Shown: positions 35,222 through 45,260 of the stretch, piece by piece
Layout: the number at the start of each line of letters is the position of its first letter
Numbering within the stretch: position 1 is the first letter of the stretch
Assembly (NCBI GenBank): GCA_943788615.1
Contig: CALSQY010000001.1
Span: forward strand, 1,240,001 to 1,304,000
Reading direction: 5' to 3'
DNA from: UBA4465 sp002292365
GTDB taxonomy: Bacteria; Bacteroidota; Bacteroidia; Cytophagales; Cyclobacteriaceae
DNA length: 64,000 nucleotides
The notes under the pieces: generated by a model
Told to the model about the DNA's origin: nothing
Seen by the model: the letters and a program-made list of their open reading frames with translations, nothing else
Databases searched by the model: none
Position numbers and translations under genes: made by a program

Positions 35222-36649
35222 TTAAGTTAATTTTCTAAGTTTAATATTGGCGTAGGCAAAAATGATACTCATGACGGGACTGATGATGTTGAAAAAACAA
35301 AAGGGCAGATACGTCAATGTGGCCACACCCAAGACATTGGCATGGTAAGCACCACAGGTATTCCAAGGAACTAATACGCTGGTAACCGTTCCTGAATCTT
35401 CCAAGGTACGACTTAAATTCTCTGGAGCTAATCCCTTTTTTTTGTAGGTATCCGCATACATTCTTCCAGGGATTACGATAGCTAAATATTGATCTGATGC
35501 TGTGATATTGAAAAACACACAAGTTCCGACGGTAGAGGACACTAAAGATCCAACGGAGCTGACTAAGGTTAATACTGTTTCTGCAATTTTTTTGAGGAAG
35601 CCGGCCTTTTCCATTACGCCACCAAAAACCATCGCAGAAAGAATTAGCCAAATGGTTCCAAGCATTCCAGACATACCTTTTGAATGTAAAAGTTCGGTAA
35701 CTATGTCGTTGCTGGTCACAATAGACAAACTTCCATAAAGCGCTTTCATAATGCCTATATACATGGCTCTCATATCGGTACCACCCCCAATTTCTGCTAC
35801 CATGTTGGGTTGAAAAATTAAGGCAAAGATACCCCCCATTAATGCACCGGCAAGTAAGGCGGGGAGGGCGTTTACTTTTTTAACAATTAAAAAAATAACC
35901 ATTATCGGAACTAAAAAGAGCCATCCACTTATTTCGAATTTCTCAGTAATGGCACTAAGAATTAAGTCAGTTTGCGCAGTTTCAAGTTGACCATCAAATC
36001 TCAATCCAATGGTCAGGAAAATAATAAGGGTAATGGTGATTGAAGGAACAGTGGTATAAGCCATGTACTTGATGTGGGTGAAAAGATCTGTTCCTGCCAT
36101 GGCAGGTGCTAAGTTGGTCGTGTCTGATAAAGGAGACATCTTGTCACCAAAATAAGCCCCTGATAAAACGGCTCCAGCAATCATTCCTTCTTGAATGCCC
36201 ATTGCTTTACCTATACCTATCAAAGCAATACCGACCGTGGCTGCAGTGGTCCAGCTACTACCTGTTGCCATAGAAACGATAATGCACACGATGCATGCCG
36301 CAAAAAGGAAAATATTTGGGTTCAATATTTGAAGGCCATAATAGATCATCGCTGGTACGACACCACTCAGTAACCAGGTCCCTGTGAGTGCACCGATCAT
36401 CAGCAATATGAGCATTGAGCTCATTGCTGAGCTGATACTTTTTACGATTCCAGCACGTAAATCAAGCCATTTAAAACCATTCTGACCAGCTACGATGGCA
36501 GCAACTGCTGCAGAGAGTATCAGTATAATTTGGTTAGATCCGTCTAAAGCACTGTCACCAAATATGAAGACATTAATAGAGATAAAAATGACTAAAAATA
36601 TTACAGGTATAAAAGCTTTGACGATGGTCGGATCTTTAGATTGAGGCAT
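35222..36649 (-). CDS. nhaC: NhaC-family Na+/H+ antiporter
   Basis: 475-residue inner-membrane transporter with about 11-12 hydrophobic helices. Conserved NhaC sequence is visible in MATGSSWTTAATVGIALIG, GAYFGDKMSPLSDTTN and LVPWNTCGAYHA. It would export Na+ in exchange for protons, which suits a saline habitat. First gene of a three-gene minus-strand operon. Confidence 0.93.
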   Translation of the reverse strand: MPQSKDPTIVKAFIPVIFLVIFISINVFIFGDSALDGSNQIILILSAAVAAIVAGQNGFKWLDLRAGIVKSISSAMSSMLILLMIGALTGTWLLSGVVPAMIYYGLQILNPNIFLFAACIVCIIVSMATGSSWTTAATVGIALIGIGKAMGIQEGMIAGAVLSGAYFGDKMSPLSDTTNLAPAMAGTDLFTHIKYMAYTTVPSITITLIIFLTIGLRFDGQLETAQTDLILSAITEKFEISGWLFLVPIMVIFLIVKKVNALPALLAGALMGGIFALIFQPNMVAEIGGGTDMRAMYIGIMKALYGSLSIVTSNDIVTELLHSKGMSGMLGTIWLILSAMVFGGVMEKAGFLKKIAETVLTLVSSVGSLVSSTVGTCVFFNITASDQYLAIVIPGRMYADTYKKKGLAPENLSRTLEDSGTVTSVLVPWNTCGAYHANVLGVATLTYLPFCFFNIISPVMSIIFAYANIKLRKLT

Positions 36650-36828
36650 AGATTAAATTTGATGAGCACACAAATTAACAAAAATCTTCAGAAGAATGGT
36701 CTAAATGGATCAATACCCGTATTTTTAAAGGCTAATTGAGGCTATTTGCTGTTCTAAGATCATATTTTGCTAGTTGGATATATTTTTGATGGCGCCAAAT
36801 AGCGGTCATCAATTGCAGGGCTCAATTG

Positions 36829-38487
36829 CTATGGGCTCTTTTTCCTAGGAGTTTCAGTCCTATAATTGACTTTAATGATCTCGGCATGGATGTCGTTTGA
36901 TTGCATAAAATTTAACCAAAACAATTGCTGAGAAGATAGGTGATCATTGGGAGACTTAATTTCATACAAATGATATTCGCCTTTTTTCCAGATAAATAAA
37001 TCTGGAAAGCCAGTAGCATGATCTTTTATATTTTTAGACATTTCGATCAGGATATTTTTAAGTGCCAGGAAAGGGAGTTTTAAAATCAATTGAATCAAAT
37101 GGGGTTTGATTGTTGGATTCCAATAGACCATGGGATTGGCAATACCATATTTTTCTTTAAACCTTTCTTTGAGGGATGTGATCATTAATTTTTTACTACG
37201 AAAAGACTTTAAAATTTTCAGAATCTCCCCTTTTCTTTTTTCATAGAAAGATTTGGTGTAAAGATCTGACGCACTCCTTTGAATGGGGTTGTGATAATCT
37301 CCATGGGTTTGATCAAAAAGCTGATTCCATAAAAGCAGGCCAAACAGACTTTTCCACAAGTAATTTTCACCATGAATACCTTGAAAGCCTAATTTTTCAT
37401 AATACTGTAGTGCAGAATACTCTACGCTCTGATCAGTGTTTAACGAAACTTCAATGGAGAGTGCTTCACTTAATTTTTTTGAAGTACTCCGCGAGATACG
37501 GATATTTTTTTTATCAAGGAAATCTTTGGCAAAAAGATATTCGCTGGGATTCCAATGCTGCTCTATAACATCGAGTGCTAGTCTTTTGGCCTTTTCAATT
37601 TCACCTAGTCGATGAAAAATTCTTATTTGACGTTCCCTTGCAGGATGTTTAGTGGCTAACTGATAATAGGTTAAGGCCAATTCATAGGCTTTCTCGCGCT
37701 CCAATTGTTTACCCATCAAGAGGAACAATCGATCACCAATGTAGTGCGTTTTTGGACTCATTAAATATTGTTCCCAGGGGATGAGCGAAAGGGTATCATG
37801 TATGGCTAGTGCCTTAATTTCTGAAAAAGCGCCTCTTACTAAACTATTTAATTTATACAATTCGAAAGCGGCTAGGGCTTCATGACGGTTTTCAAACCAA
37901 GGGGTAAATTGGGTTTCATCCAATGCTTCGAGCTTAATATGGCCGATATCCCTGATGATAAATTCAGTCATTGGTTTTTTATATCGACCAAAATAGAGCA
38001 TTTTTAAAAATTCCAGTACTTCTTGACGCACTACTTCTATCAAAGAGAATTGAGTTAAAATAGGGTCATAATCTTGGTCCTCTTTTAATTGAAGAATGGC
38101 TTCATTTTTGGTTTGTTTACTCCAATCAAGGTCGGTATAGGTCGCTTTCAGTTCTACTTTGGTAAAAGTCTTAAAGATTTTTTCATCAGGATCTAATTCT
38201 CTAGATATGAATCCCGATAATTCCAATTCCTTGGTCGCTGATTCTAGGGATGATATTTCATCATACTTCAGTTTATCTAGTCTGAAATAAGGCCCTCTGC
38301 GATTGCTTAAACGGATGAAAAGGCATTGTGCGTCTATTCCAAGTTTATTGAAATCATGGATGAATAATTCTTCAGCAGCCCCCATCAAGTGCGCTGAGTA
38401 TTTTTGGACAAACAATAGGAGTTCTATGAAATATTGATGATAATATTTTTCAGGAAGAATAATTGGTGATTTTTTTGCTTTAGACAT
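36829..38487 (-). CDS. FAN1-type VRR-NUC structure-specific nuclease
   Basis: 552-residue bacterial homologue of the FAN1 crosslink-repair nuclease. The C-terminal VRR-NUC domain (about residues 450-545) has the PD-(D/E)XK residues in GFPDLFIW and LYEIKSPND, followed by QQLFWL. The N-terminal two thirds are helical (SAP-like and TPR-like parts), including the early motif RRGPYFRLDKL, which in FAN1 is part of the DNA-binding region. It lies directly downstream of the UvrD/PcrA helicase on the same strand (about 120 bp), so a DNA repair pair is plausible. Confidence 0.87.
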   Translation of the reverse strand: MSKAKKSPIILPEKYYHQYFIELLLFVQKYSAHLMGAAEELFIHDFNKLGIDAQCLFIRLSNRRGPYFRLDKLKYDEISSLESATKELELSGFISRELDPDEKIFKTFTKVELKATYTDLDWSKQTKNEAILQLKEDQDYDPILTQFSLIEVVRQEVLEFLKMLYFGRYKKPMTEFIIRDIGHIKLEALDETQFTPWFENRHEALAAFELYKLNSLVRGAFSEIKALAIHDTLSLIPWEQYLMSPKTHYIGDRLFLLMGKQLEREKAYELALTYYQLATKHPARERQIRIFHRLGEIEKAKRLALDVIEQHWNPSEYLFAKDFLDKKNIRISRSTSKKLSEALSIEVSLNTDQSVEYSALQYYEKLGFQGIHGENYLWKSLFGLLLWNQLFDQTHGDYHNPIQRSASDLYTKSFYEKRKGEILKILKSFRSKKLMITSLKERFKEKYGIANPMVYWNPTIKPHLIQLILKLPFLALKNILIEMSKNIKDHATGFPDLFIWKKGEYHLYEIKSPNDHLSSQQLFWLNFMQSNDIHAEIIKVNYRTETPRKKSP

Positions 38488-38610
38488 AGATGTCTTCCTT
38501 TATTTAACTAAAATAAGTCAATTTTTTTCAAATTGGGCACATTCGGTAAGTGCCATACCGACATACAATTTTAAAGATTTATGCCACTCATTTCTATCTT
38601 TTTGTTGTAC

Positions 38611-40878
38611 TCACATTTGGATAATACGAAGTTTAGCGAAAGACAGCAATAATGTCTTTTGACCATGCACATCAAAATCAATATTAGCCTTTTTACTGGT
38701 CCCGTTGATCTCAACATCGATGACTTTTCCGAATCCAAACTTGGGGTGCTCGACTTTCATGCCACTGCCAAGATCAGACACATCACTGGGTTTAAAATCA
38801 GCAGAGGGTTTGTGATCGGGTACTTTCTTTGCTTTTCTAGCAGCTATATTTGAATTTTGTTTGATAAAGTTACGCGCATATTGTGGATTTGAACTGGGAA
38901 CAGCGGTCTCACTTACGAACTTCCTATTGACATGAATGAGGTTGGGATCAATTTCTTGGAGAAAACGACTCGGTTCACAATTTTTTAACCTTCCATATCG
39001 GTACCGGTTCAACGCATAACTCAGGTGGAGTTTTTTTTCTGCTCGGGTGATGGCGACATAAAAAAGACGGCGCTCTTCCTCAAGGTCAGCCCGACTGCTT
39101 AACATCATTTGAGAGGGAAATAATTCTTCTTCTATCCCCACGATATAGACATAAGGAAACTCTAAGCCTTTTGCCATATGTATGGTCATTAAGGTTATCG
39201 TATCTTCATGGTTCTTATTTCGATCTTCGTCTGTCAGGAGAGCGACATCTTGTAAAAATGAAGCGAGAGATTTATCCTCGCGGTCTTGGTCATCTACAAA
39301 TTCTTTGATAGCATTGAGTAATTCCTGAACATTTTCAAATCGATTAAGTCCTTCTACAGTTTTATCATCGTAGAGTTCTTTGAGTAAACCTGAATTTTTA
39401 GCAATAATGGAGGCCGACTCATATCCATCTTTATTTTTTATGGCTATTTTAAAATTTTTAATTAAATCTACAAATTCTTCAATTTGGTTTGCCGCTCGGC
39501 CCCCTAGGAGTTCCTGAGCATGGCAGAGTATATCCCAAATATCAGCGCCTTGCTCTTCAGCCGCTATAAATAATTTTTCTACTGTTCCGGGCCCTATGCC
39601 ACGTTTGGGTAGGTTAATAATTCTCCTCAATGAAGTTTCATCTTTGGGATTGATGATGAAACGGATGTAAGCAATTAAATCTTTTATTTCTCTGCGTTGG
39701 TAGAAGGAAACCCCTCCTATCACGCGGTATTGAATATTTATCCTTCTCAAAGCCTCTTCTATAGCTCTGGATTGGCTATTGGTTCGATACAAAATAGCAA
39801 AATGGGCATTCAATGCACGATTTTGCATCTTGGTCTCAAAGATGGAGGAAGCAACTAATTTACCTTCTTCATTGTCGGAGGCCGATTTAATGAGCTCAAT
39901 CGGTTCACCTGATTCGTTTTTGGTCCAGACATCCTTTTTCAGTTGTGCTGTATTTTTGTCAATTAATGAGTTGGCGGCTTGAACAATATTTTTTGTAGAA
40001 CGGTAATTTTGTTCGAGCTTGATGAGCTGGAGGTCTGGATAGTCCCTTTCAAAGTTTAAGATGTTTTGAATATCAGCCCCACGAAAGGCATAGATACTTT
40101 GAGCATCGTCACCGACTACACATATATTTTGTCTTACAGCACCCAACTTTTTAGCGATCATGTATTGAGAAATATTGGTATCTTGAAACTCATCAATCAT
40201 CACATAATGAAAGCGCTGCTGGTATTTATTGAGTACTGCGAGATGTTCCTGAAATAATACATTCGTGTTGAACAATAAATCGTCAAAATCCATGGCATCG
40301 GCTTTGAAACACCGTTGGGAATAAATACGATAAATGCGCCCCATTTCCGGCCGACCATTGATCTCATCATCATCTTTATATATGGGATTTTCATTATACT
40401 CTTTCCAACTTACTAATCTGTTTTTAGCGCCAGAGATTCTATTATAAACGACATTGGCTTTGTATAACTTATCATCAAGGTTAAGACCTTTGACAATGGC
40501 TTTAATCAGTGATTTAGAATCTTCGGTATCGTATATGGTGAAATTGGTTGTGTAACCTATATGTGTAGCTTCTGTGCGCAATATGCGTGCAAAAACAGCA
40601 TGAAAAGTTCCCATCCAAATATTCCGCGCCTCTGGACCTATCAGTTTTTCAATACGATCTCGCATCTCTTTAGATGCTTTATTTGTAAAAGTGAGGGATA
40701 AAATATTGAAAGGATCGACATTGTGCTGATCCATTAAGTAAGCGATTCGAGTAGTGAGCACTCTTGTTTTTCCAGACCCAGCTCCGGCGATAATCATCGT
40801 GGGACCTTTCACATTGATTACTCCTTCATGTTGGGCAGGATTGAGGTCTTTTAAGTAGGAATATTCTCCAGTTGACAT
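38611..40878 (-). CDS. UvrD/PcrA-type superfamily 1 DNA helicase
   Basis: 755-residue ATP-dependent 3'-5' helicase. Walker A is AGAGSGKTR, motif Ia TFTNKASKEM, the DExx box DEFQDTN, motif III GDDAQSIYAFRGA, motif IV QNYRST and motif VI YVAITRAEKKL. The C-terminal Tudor-like RNA-polymerase-interacting segment (VEHPKFGFGKVI) is present as in PcrA/UvrD. Functions in nucleotide excision repair and fork processing. Confidence 0.95.
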   Translation of the reverse strand: MSTGEYSYLKDLNPAQHEGVINVKGPTMIIAGAGSGKTRVLTTRIAYLMDQHNVDPFNILSLTFTNKASKEMRDRIEKLIGPEARNIWMGTFHAVFARILRTEATHIGYTTNFTIYDTEDSKSLIKAIVKGLNLDDKLYKANVVYNRISGAKNRLVSWKEYNENPIYKDDDEINGRPEMGRIYRIYSQRCFKADAMDFDDLLFNTNVLFQEHLAVLNKYQQRFHYVMIDEFQDTNISQYMIAKKLGAVRQNICVVGDDAQSIYAFRGADIQNILNFERDYPDLQLIKLEQNYRSTKNIVQAANSLIDKNTAQLKKDVWTKNESGEPIELIKSASDNEEGKLVASSIFETKMQNRALNAHFAILYRTNSQSRAIEEALRRINIQYRVIGGVSFYQRREIKDLIAYIRFIINPKDETSLRRIINLPKRGIGPGTVEKLFIAAEEQGADIWDILCHAQELLGGRAANQIEEFVDLIKNFKIAIKNKDGYESASIIAKNSGLLKELYDDKTVEGLNRFENVQELLNAIKEFVDDQDREDKSLASFLQDVALLTDEDRNKNHEDTITLMTIHMAKGLEFPYVYIVGIEEELFPSQMMLSSRADLEEERRLFYVAITRAEKKLHLSYALNRYRYGRLKNCEPSRFLQEIDPNLIHVNRKFVSETAVPSSNPQYARNFIKQNSNIAARKAKKVPDHKPSADFKPSDVSDLGSGMKVEHPKFGFGKVIDVEINGTSKKANIDFDVHGQKTLLLSFAKLRIIQM

Positions 40879-40882
40879 GTTA

Positions 40883-40890
40883 CAAAACTA
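40883..40890 (-). promoter_or_regulatory. TAnnTTTG box for the UvrD/PcrA gene
   Basis: On the minus strand TAGTTTTG ends 4 nt before the helicase ATG, matching the Bacteroidota -7 box and implying a leaderless or very short leader. No clear -33 TTG. Confidence 0.35.
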
Positions 40891-41035
40891 AGTCATCGAA
40901 TGTTTTCATCCGTATTGAATGAAATAAAAGATCACGGTCAATCATTCAATAAGAATTACTCGACTTCTGTATGGTTATGATCAATTTTTCAAAAGGTTAA
41001 TGGGGTATTTTAGATAAATTACTCAATGAAATGAA

Positions 41036-41043
41036 TAAATTTG
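41036..41043 (+). promoter_or_regulatory. TAnnTTTG box for the sulfotransferase gene
   Basis: TAAATTTG ends 4 nt before the ATG at 41048. It matches the -7 box consensus with almost no leader. No -33 TTG at the normal distance. Confidence 0.35.
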
Positions 41044-41047
41044 TAGT

Positions 41048-41869
41048 ATGAATGAGCCAGAGATATATTTTCATGTTGGTCTAGGGAAAGTTGCCTCAAC
41101 TTATTTGCAAAATAAGGTATTCAATAATCTAGAGGGAATTCATTATATTCCAAAAAACAAGTACCGAAGCAGTATAGAGATCATTAAAAAAATGGGTCCA
41201 AAAAAGTATTTAGTCTCTTGTGAGATGGACAGACAGTTTAATGATGAAGTAGCACGGTTTACATCACATTTTTCTAATGTTAAGATCATTATTTTATTTA
41301 GAGAACATGGGGGTTGGATTGCTTCTCAATATCGTAGATATGTTAAGAATGGTTGGCATCGTAACTTTGAAGAATTTGTTACGTTAGATACTCATCGGCA
41401 GGGGATGTGGGACAAAAAGCATTTGAATTTTTATTCAAAAATTGAAGTCATTGAAAAACACACCCAACAAAAACCCTTGGTTTTATTTCATAACGAACTA
41501 AAGGAAGATCCTTGGGTTTTTTTTGATAAAATATCGCAATTTTCGGGTACAAGTTATACCAAAGAAAATATTTCCTTGAGCAAGGTTCATACTTCTTATA
41601 CGGAAAAGCAATTATTAGTGCTCAGATCTTTTTGTCGTAAGTACGTTGGATACATTCCAAGAGGTAGGAGAAATAGAATATTGAATTGGTTAATGTTCCG
41701 CCCTTGGTGGGCCTTTTTTCATTTAGTCATGTATGTGGCCATAATTTTCCCTAAGTCTTGGGTACCTAAAGCACCCCTCATAGCACCTGATTATCTCAAA
41801 AAAGTCAATGATTTGTTTCTCGATGATTGGAATAAAATCAATCAATACGCCCAGAATAATAATCCTTAA
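41048..41869 (+). CDS. Sulfotransferase-domain protein
   Basis: 273 residues. The N-terminus has the PAPS 5'-phosphosulfate loop in the form HVGLGKVASTYLQ, and the second PAPS motif occurs around IIILFREHGGWIASQYRRY (residues 78-96). A hydrophobic stretch (AFFHLVMYVAIIF, about 225-237) may associate with the membrane. Likely acceptors are surface carbohydrates or lipids, such as LPS or capsule, but none are encoded nearby. Convergent with the DAHP synthase gene, overlapping by 4 bp. Confidence 0.8.
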   Translation: MNEPEIYFHVGLGKVASTYLQNKVFNNLEGIHYIPKNKYRSSIEIIKKMGPKKYLVSCEMDRQFNDEVARFTSHFSNVKIIILFREHGGWIASQYRRYVKNGWHRNFEEFVTLDTHRQGMWDKKHLNFYSKIEVIEKHTQQKPLVLFHNELKEDPWVFFDKISQFSGTSYTKENISLSKVHTSYTEKQLLVLRSFCRKYVGYIPRGRRNRILNWLMFRPWWAFFHLVMYVAIIFPKSWVPKAPLIAPDYLKKVNDLFLDDWNKINQYAQNNNP

Positions 41870-42915
41870 TTATCGGCGAGTAAGATTCTGTTTTTTGTAG
41901 CCCATATAGCTTCAATATCAGTAATCAATTGTTTTAAAACTGCCGGCTTGATCGACTGCTTTGGATCATCTCCAATACCTCTTTGTGGGTCTAAATGACT
42001 CTCAATGATCACACCATCAGCTCCATATGCGATAGCCGCCAACGCCGCCGAAGGCACATATTTAGCTCTACCGACGGAATGACAAGGATCTACGATGACA
42101 GGTGCCCAAGTCTTTTCTTTAAGCAGCGGTGTGATTGACTCATCTGGGTAATTACGGTAGCCATCCATGGTTGGATTGGTTCCCCTCGGACACAGCATGA
42201 TATCTGGATTTCCAGCTGCTGCGATGTATTCTGCTGCTGCAATGAACTCATTTATAGGGCCCATGCCCATCGACCTTTTGAGTAATACGGCAATTTTCTT
42301 ATTTTGAGTCATCTGCCCTATGCTTTTTAGTAAGGAGTAATTCAAAGCATTTCTCGCACCGACTTGCAAAATATCAACTCCGGCTTCCACGGCTATTCTT
42401 AATTGATGTTCATCCATCACTTCAGTATCTACAGGCAGGCCTGTTTGCGATCGAGCTTCCATAAGTATTTTCACTGACGCATCATCTCCTTGGAAGGAGT
42501 AGGGCATGGTTCGAGGCTTCCAAACACCACCACGTATAGCCTTTGCACCTGCTTCCTTTACCGCATGAGCAGATTCGATAAATAAATTTGGGTTTTTTGG
42601 ATCAATGGTACAATGTCCTGCAATGACAAAAGGTCCTTCTCCTACAATATGATTTCCCAGAACTATTTTGTGTTGTGCCAATTCAGAACTGCTGTCCATT
42701 AATTTAAAGGGAGAATCTACAGCATCAAAACGATCTATAAAATCAAGTCCTAGTATTCTATTTACCATTACTGTTTTTCTTTCTTCACCTAAGACGGCGT
42801 AAACGCTTCTATGGTGACCTACAATTACTTGTAGTTTACAATCATACTCTTCTACAATTGCAGTGACGGCTGTAAGTTGTTCAACGGTTAATTTGGGTTC
42901 TTTTGGAATGATCAT
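41866..42915 (-). CDS. aroF: 3-deoxy-7-phosphoheptulonate (DAHP) synthase, AroF type I-beta
   Basis: 349 residues; first enzyme of the shikimate pathway, condensing phosphoenolpyruvate and erythrose 4-phosphate. An N-terminal ferredoxin-like regulatory domain (residues 1-70) precedes the TIM barrel, as in the Thermotoga type. Motifs: FVIAGHCTID, RGGVWKPRT, GARNALNY, LLKRSMGM, MLCPRGTN and VDPCHSVGRA. I use the ATG at 42915, because a TAnnTTTG promoter box on the minus strand covers the longer alternative start. A chorismate mutase domain is absent. Confidence 0.93.
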   Translation of the reverse strand: MIIPKEPKLTVEQLTAVTAIVEEYDCKLQVIVGHHRSVYAVLGEERKTVMVNRILGLDFIDRFDAVDSPFKLMDSSSELAQHKIVLGNHIVGEGPFVIAGHCTIDPKNPNLFIESAHAVKEAGAKAIRGGVWKPRTMPYSFQGDDASVKILMEARSQTGLPVDTEVMDEHQLRIAVEAGVDILQVGARNALNYSLLKSIGQMTQNKKIAVLLKRSMGMGPINEFIAAAEYIAAAGNPDIMLCPRGTNPTMDGYRNYPDESITPLLKEKTWAPVIVDPCHSVGRAKYVPSAALAAIAYGADGVIIESHLDPQRGIGDDPKQSIKPAVLKQLITDIEAIWATKNRILLADN

Positions 42916-42936
42916 GTTCAATGCTGTAAAAAAATG

Positions 42937-42944
42937 CAAACCTA
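42937..42944 (-). promoter_or_regulatory. TAnnTTTG box for the DAHP synthase gene
   Basis: On the minus strand TAGGTTTG lies 21 nt before the ATG at 42915. It fits the -7 consensus and supports that start over the in-frame one at 42939. Confidence 0.4.
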
Positions 42945-43093
42945 CGATGATCTATTGATTTAGATTCTTTTTTTCTTTTTTTTATTTGTTTTTTCAGGTA
43001 ATTTTTTTGAATGAAACGAAAAATTTGCATTTAATCTTATATGTTTCTAGTTAAAAATTGATTTCAAACCATGCTAAATGACTTTTATGAGGG

Positions 43094-43101
43094 TAAATTT
43101 G
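43094..43101 (+). promoter_or_regulatory. TAnnTTTG box for the OsmC gene
   Basis: TAAATTTG ends 4 nt before the ATG at 43106, another short-leader arrangement with a good -7 box and no evident -33 element. Confidence 0.3.
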
Positions 43102-43105
43102 AAGA

Positions 43106-43513
43106 ATGGAAATAGTATTAGGATTTAAATCCGATGAAGAGTTTTATACAGTAAATAGCACGCAAAATCGTGTAGAGATTGATATGTACGGGCCAGAAAA
43201 AAAACAAGCCCAATCCCCCATGGAATTATTACTGTCCGGTATCATTGCGTGTGCTGCGGTTGATATTGTTTCAATGATTAAAAAGAGGCGCAAGGTACTT
43301 AATGATTTATCGGGAAAAGCGAGTGGTCAGCGAAGAGCGTCAGCTCCAAGATCCTTCACTGAGGTGCACATTCATTATGAAATTAACTCACCTGACCTTA
43401 CGGATCAAGAGGCTGAAAAAATAATATCTTTGGCGGTAGATAAATATTGTTCCGTAGCTTCATCTATAAGCAGCGATATCCATTTATCACATGGATTTGA
43501 AATCAAACGCTAG
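43106..43513 (+). CDS. OsmC-family peroxiredoxin-like protein
   Basis: 135 residues of the OsmC/Ohr fold. Conserved region SPMELLLSGIIACAAVDIV with one candidate peroxidatic Cys, and a second Cys in DKYCSVASS near the C-terminus, correspond to the two active cysteines of the family. It likely reduces organic peroxides or is a YhfA-type thiol protein. Single gene, convergent with the transsulfuration gene. Confidence 0.88.
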   Translation: MEIVLGFKSDEEFYTVNSTQNRVEIDMYGPEKKQAQSPMELLLSGIIACAAVDIVSMIKKRRKVLNDLSGKASGQRRASAPRSFTEVHIHYEINSPDLTDQEAEKIISLAVDKYCSVASSISSDIHLSHGFEIKR

Positions 43514-43520
43514 ACCTTTT

Positions 43521-44663
43521 TTAGGCTTCGATAGCTTGGGCTAAATCGGTAATTAAATCATCTATGTCTTCAATGCCCACACTCAATCGGATGAGTGAGT
43601 CGGTCAGTCCAGATTTAAGCCTTTCTTCTTTTGGAATAGAGGCATGGGTCATACTGGCAGGATGTCCAATCAAAGACTCTACCCCACCTAAGGACTCCGC
43701 AAGGCTGAAAAATTTGAGCTTTTCCATCAACTTGAAAGCAACATCAATGTGATCCTCTTTGAGGGTAAATGAGATCATTCCTCCAAATTGACGCATCTGT
43801 TTCTTGGCAACCTGATGATTGGGATGTTCTTTTAATCCAGGCCAAAATACTTCGTCGACGGCAGGATGATCTTTAAGAAAATGGGCTACTTTGCTCCCAT
43901 TTTCACAATGTCTATCCATTCTTATGTGTAAAGTTTTGATTCCTCTCAGGACCAAGAAGCAATCATTTGGGCCTGGGATGGCACCCGCTGAATTTTGAAT
44001 ATATCCAATTTTATCATCTAGGGCTTTATCATCGGTGATGACTGCACCCATTACCACATCGGAATGGCCAGAGATATACTTAGTTACGGAGTGAACAACA
44101 ATATCGGCACCTATATCAATCGGGTTTTGTAAATAAGGTGTGGCAAAAGTGTTGTCAACACAAACCCAACAATGGTAGGTTTTGGCGATGTTTACCATGA
44201 CGCTGATGTCTACAATACGCATCATGGGATTTGTTGGAGATTCAATCCATATCATTTTGGTCTTTGGATTGCAGGCTTTCTTTACTGCTTCGACGTCTTG
44301 CAGATCAACGAATTTAAAAACTATACCATAGTTTTGGTAGATAGTAGTGAAAAGTCGATAGGTCCCCCCATAAAGGTCATGCGTGCAGATGACTTCATCC
44401 CCAGGAGCTAATAACTTAATTACGGCATCTGTGGCACCCATACCTGATGAAAAGCAGCGCCCATATTTTGCATTTTCCAAGGCAGCTAGATTTTCTTCTA
44501 ATACCGTTCTTGTGGGATTTTGTGTGCGTGCGTATTCGAATCCTTTATGTTTTCCGGGAGCCTCTTGAACATAAGTAGAGGTTTGGAAAATGGGTGTCAT
44601 GATGGCACCTGTCGAAGGATCGGGAGCAATACTTGCATGTAAGACTTTAGTTCCGAATTTCAT
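43521..44663 (-). CDS. Cystathionine gamma-lyase/synthase family PLP enzyme
   Basis: 380 residues, Cys/Met metabolism PLP family. The PLP lysine is in SVTKYISGHSD, and other signatures are FSSGMGAT, YGGTYRLF and DNTFATPYLQNP. The close sequence class includes both cystathionine gamma-synthase (MetB) and gamma-lyase; the divergent cystathionine beta-synthase a few genes away suggests gamma-lyase in reverse transsulfuration. Last gene of a minus-strand run beginning with the M24 peptidase gene. Confidence 0.9.
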   Translation of the reverse strand: MKFGTKVLHASIAPDPSTGAIMTPIFQTSTYVQEAPGKHKGFEYARTQNPTRTVLEENLAALENAKYGRCFSSGMGATDAVIKLLAPGDEVICTHDLYGGTYRLFTTIYQNYGIVFKFVDLQDVEAVKKACNPKTKMIWIESPTNPMMRIVDISVMVNIAKTYHCWVCVDNTFATPYLQNPIDIGADIVVHSVTKYISGHSDVVMGAVITDDKALDDKIGYIQNSAGAIPGPNDCFLVLRGIKTLHIRMDRHCENGSKVAHFLKDHPAVDEVFWPGLKEHPNHQVAKKQMRQFGGMISFTLKEDHIDVAFKLMEKLKFFSLAESLGGVESLIGHPASMTHASIPKEERLKSGLTDSLIRLSVGIEDIDDLITDLAQAIEA

Positions 44664-44714
44664 TTTTTCATTTTTCTTAAATATAGTTGCAATGATAATA
44701 CAATGGTTAATGAA

Positions 44715-45260
44715 TCAGCTATTTAAGGACATTTTAGCCAATAAATCATCGATATTTGATTCAATAATAATCAAATTTCTACTTTTAGCATCCAAAAACC
44801 CTTGGATGACCATTTGGTCTAAGAGAGTGATAAATGCATTGTAATAACCAGCAATATTCAAAATGCCGCAAGGTTTTTGATGATAACCTAATTGTACCCA
44901 AGTAGTTATTTCTGTTATTTCTTCGAGCGTTCCAATGCCTCCAGGTAAGGCGATGAAACCATCTGATAACTGAGCCATCAAGGCTTTTCTTTCATGCATG
45001 GTCTTTACTATGTGTAGTTGCGTTAAGCCATCGTGCCCCACTTCCCATGCATGTAGTTTTTCTGTTATAACGCCCGTCACTTGACCTTTCAATGAAAGCA
45101 CTTCATCCGCAACTACACCCATCAGACCTACGGATCCACCTCCATACACGAGGTCATATTTATGGGTGACTAGTTTACGTCCAACTTCCTGTGCAGATGA
45201 TTGATAAATGGGATCAAAACCCATAGATGAGCCACAAAAAATAGCGATCTGCTTATTCAT
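44715..45260 (-). CDS. LOG-family protein (Rossmann-fold nucleotide hydrolase)
   Basis: 181 residues of the LOG/TIGR00730 family with the signature PGGIGTLEE and the early motifs FCGSSMGFDP and YGGGSVGLMG. Members hydrolyse nucleoside 5'-monophosphates to a base and ribose 5-phosphate (cytokinin activation in plants, unclear in bacteria). The start overlaps the M20 peptidase stop by 8 bp. Confidence 0.92.
   Translation of the reverse strand: MNKQIAIFCGSSMGFDPIYQSSAQEVGRKLVTHKYDLVYGGGSVGLMGVVADEVLSLKGQVTGVITEKLHAWEVGHDGLTQLHIVKTMHERKALMAQLSDGFIALPGGIGTLEEITEITTWVQLGYHQKPCGILNIAGYYNAFITLLDQMVIQGFLDAKSRNLIIIESNIDDLLAKMSLNS

Noticed and set aside
35241..35651. 136-codon same-strand frame inside nhaC
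   Set aside because: It is an out-of-frame reading of transporter helices; the in-frame NhaC protein is complete.
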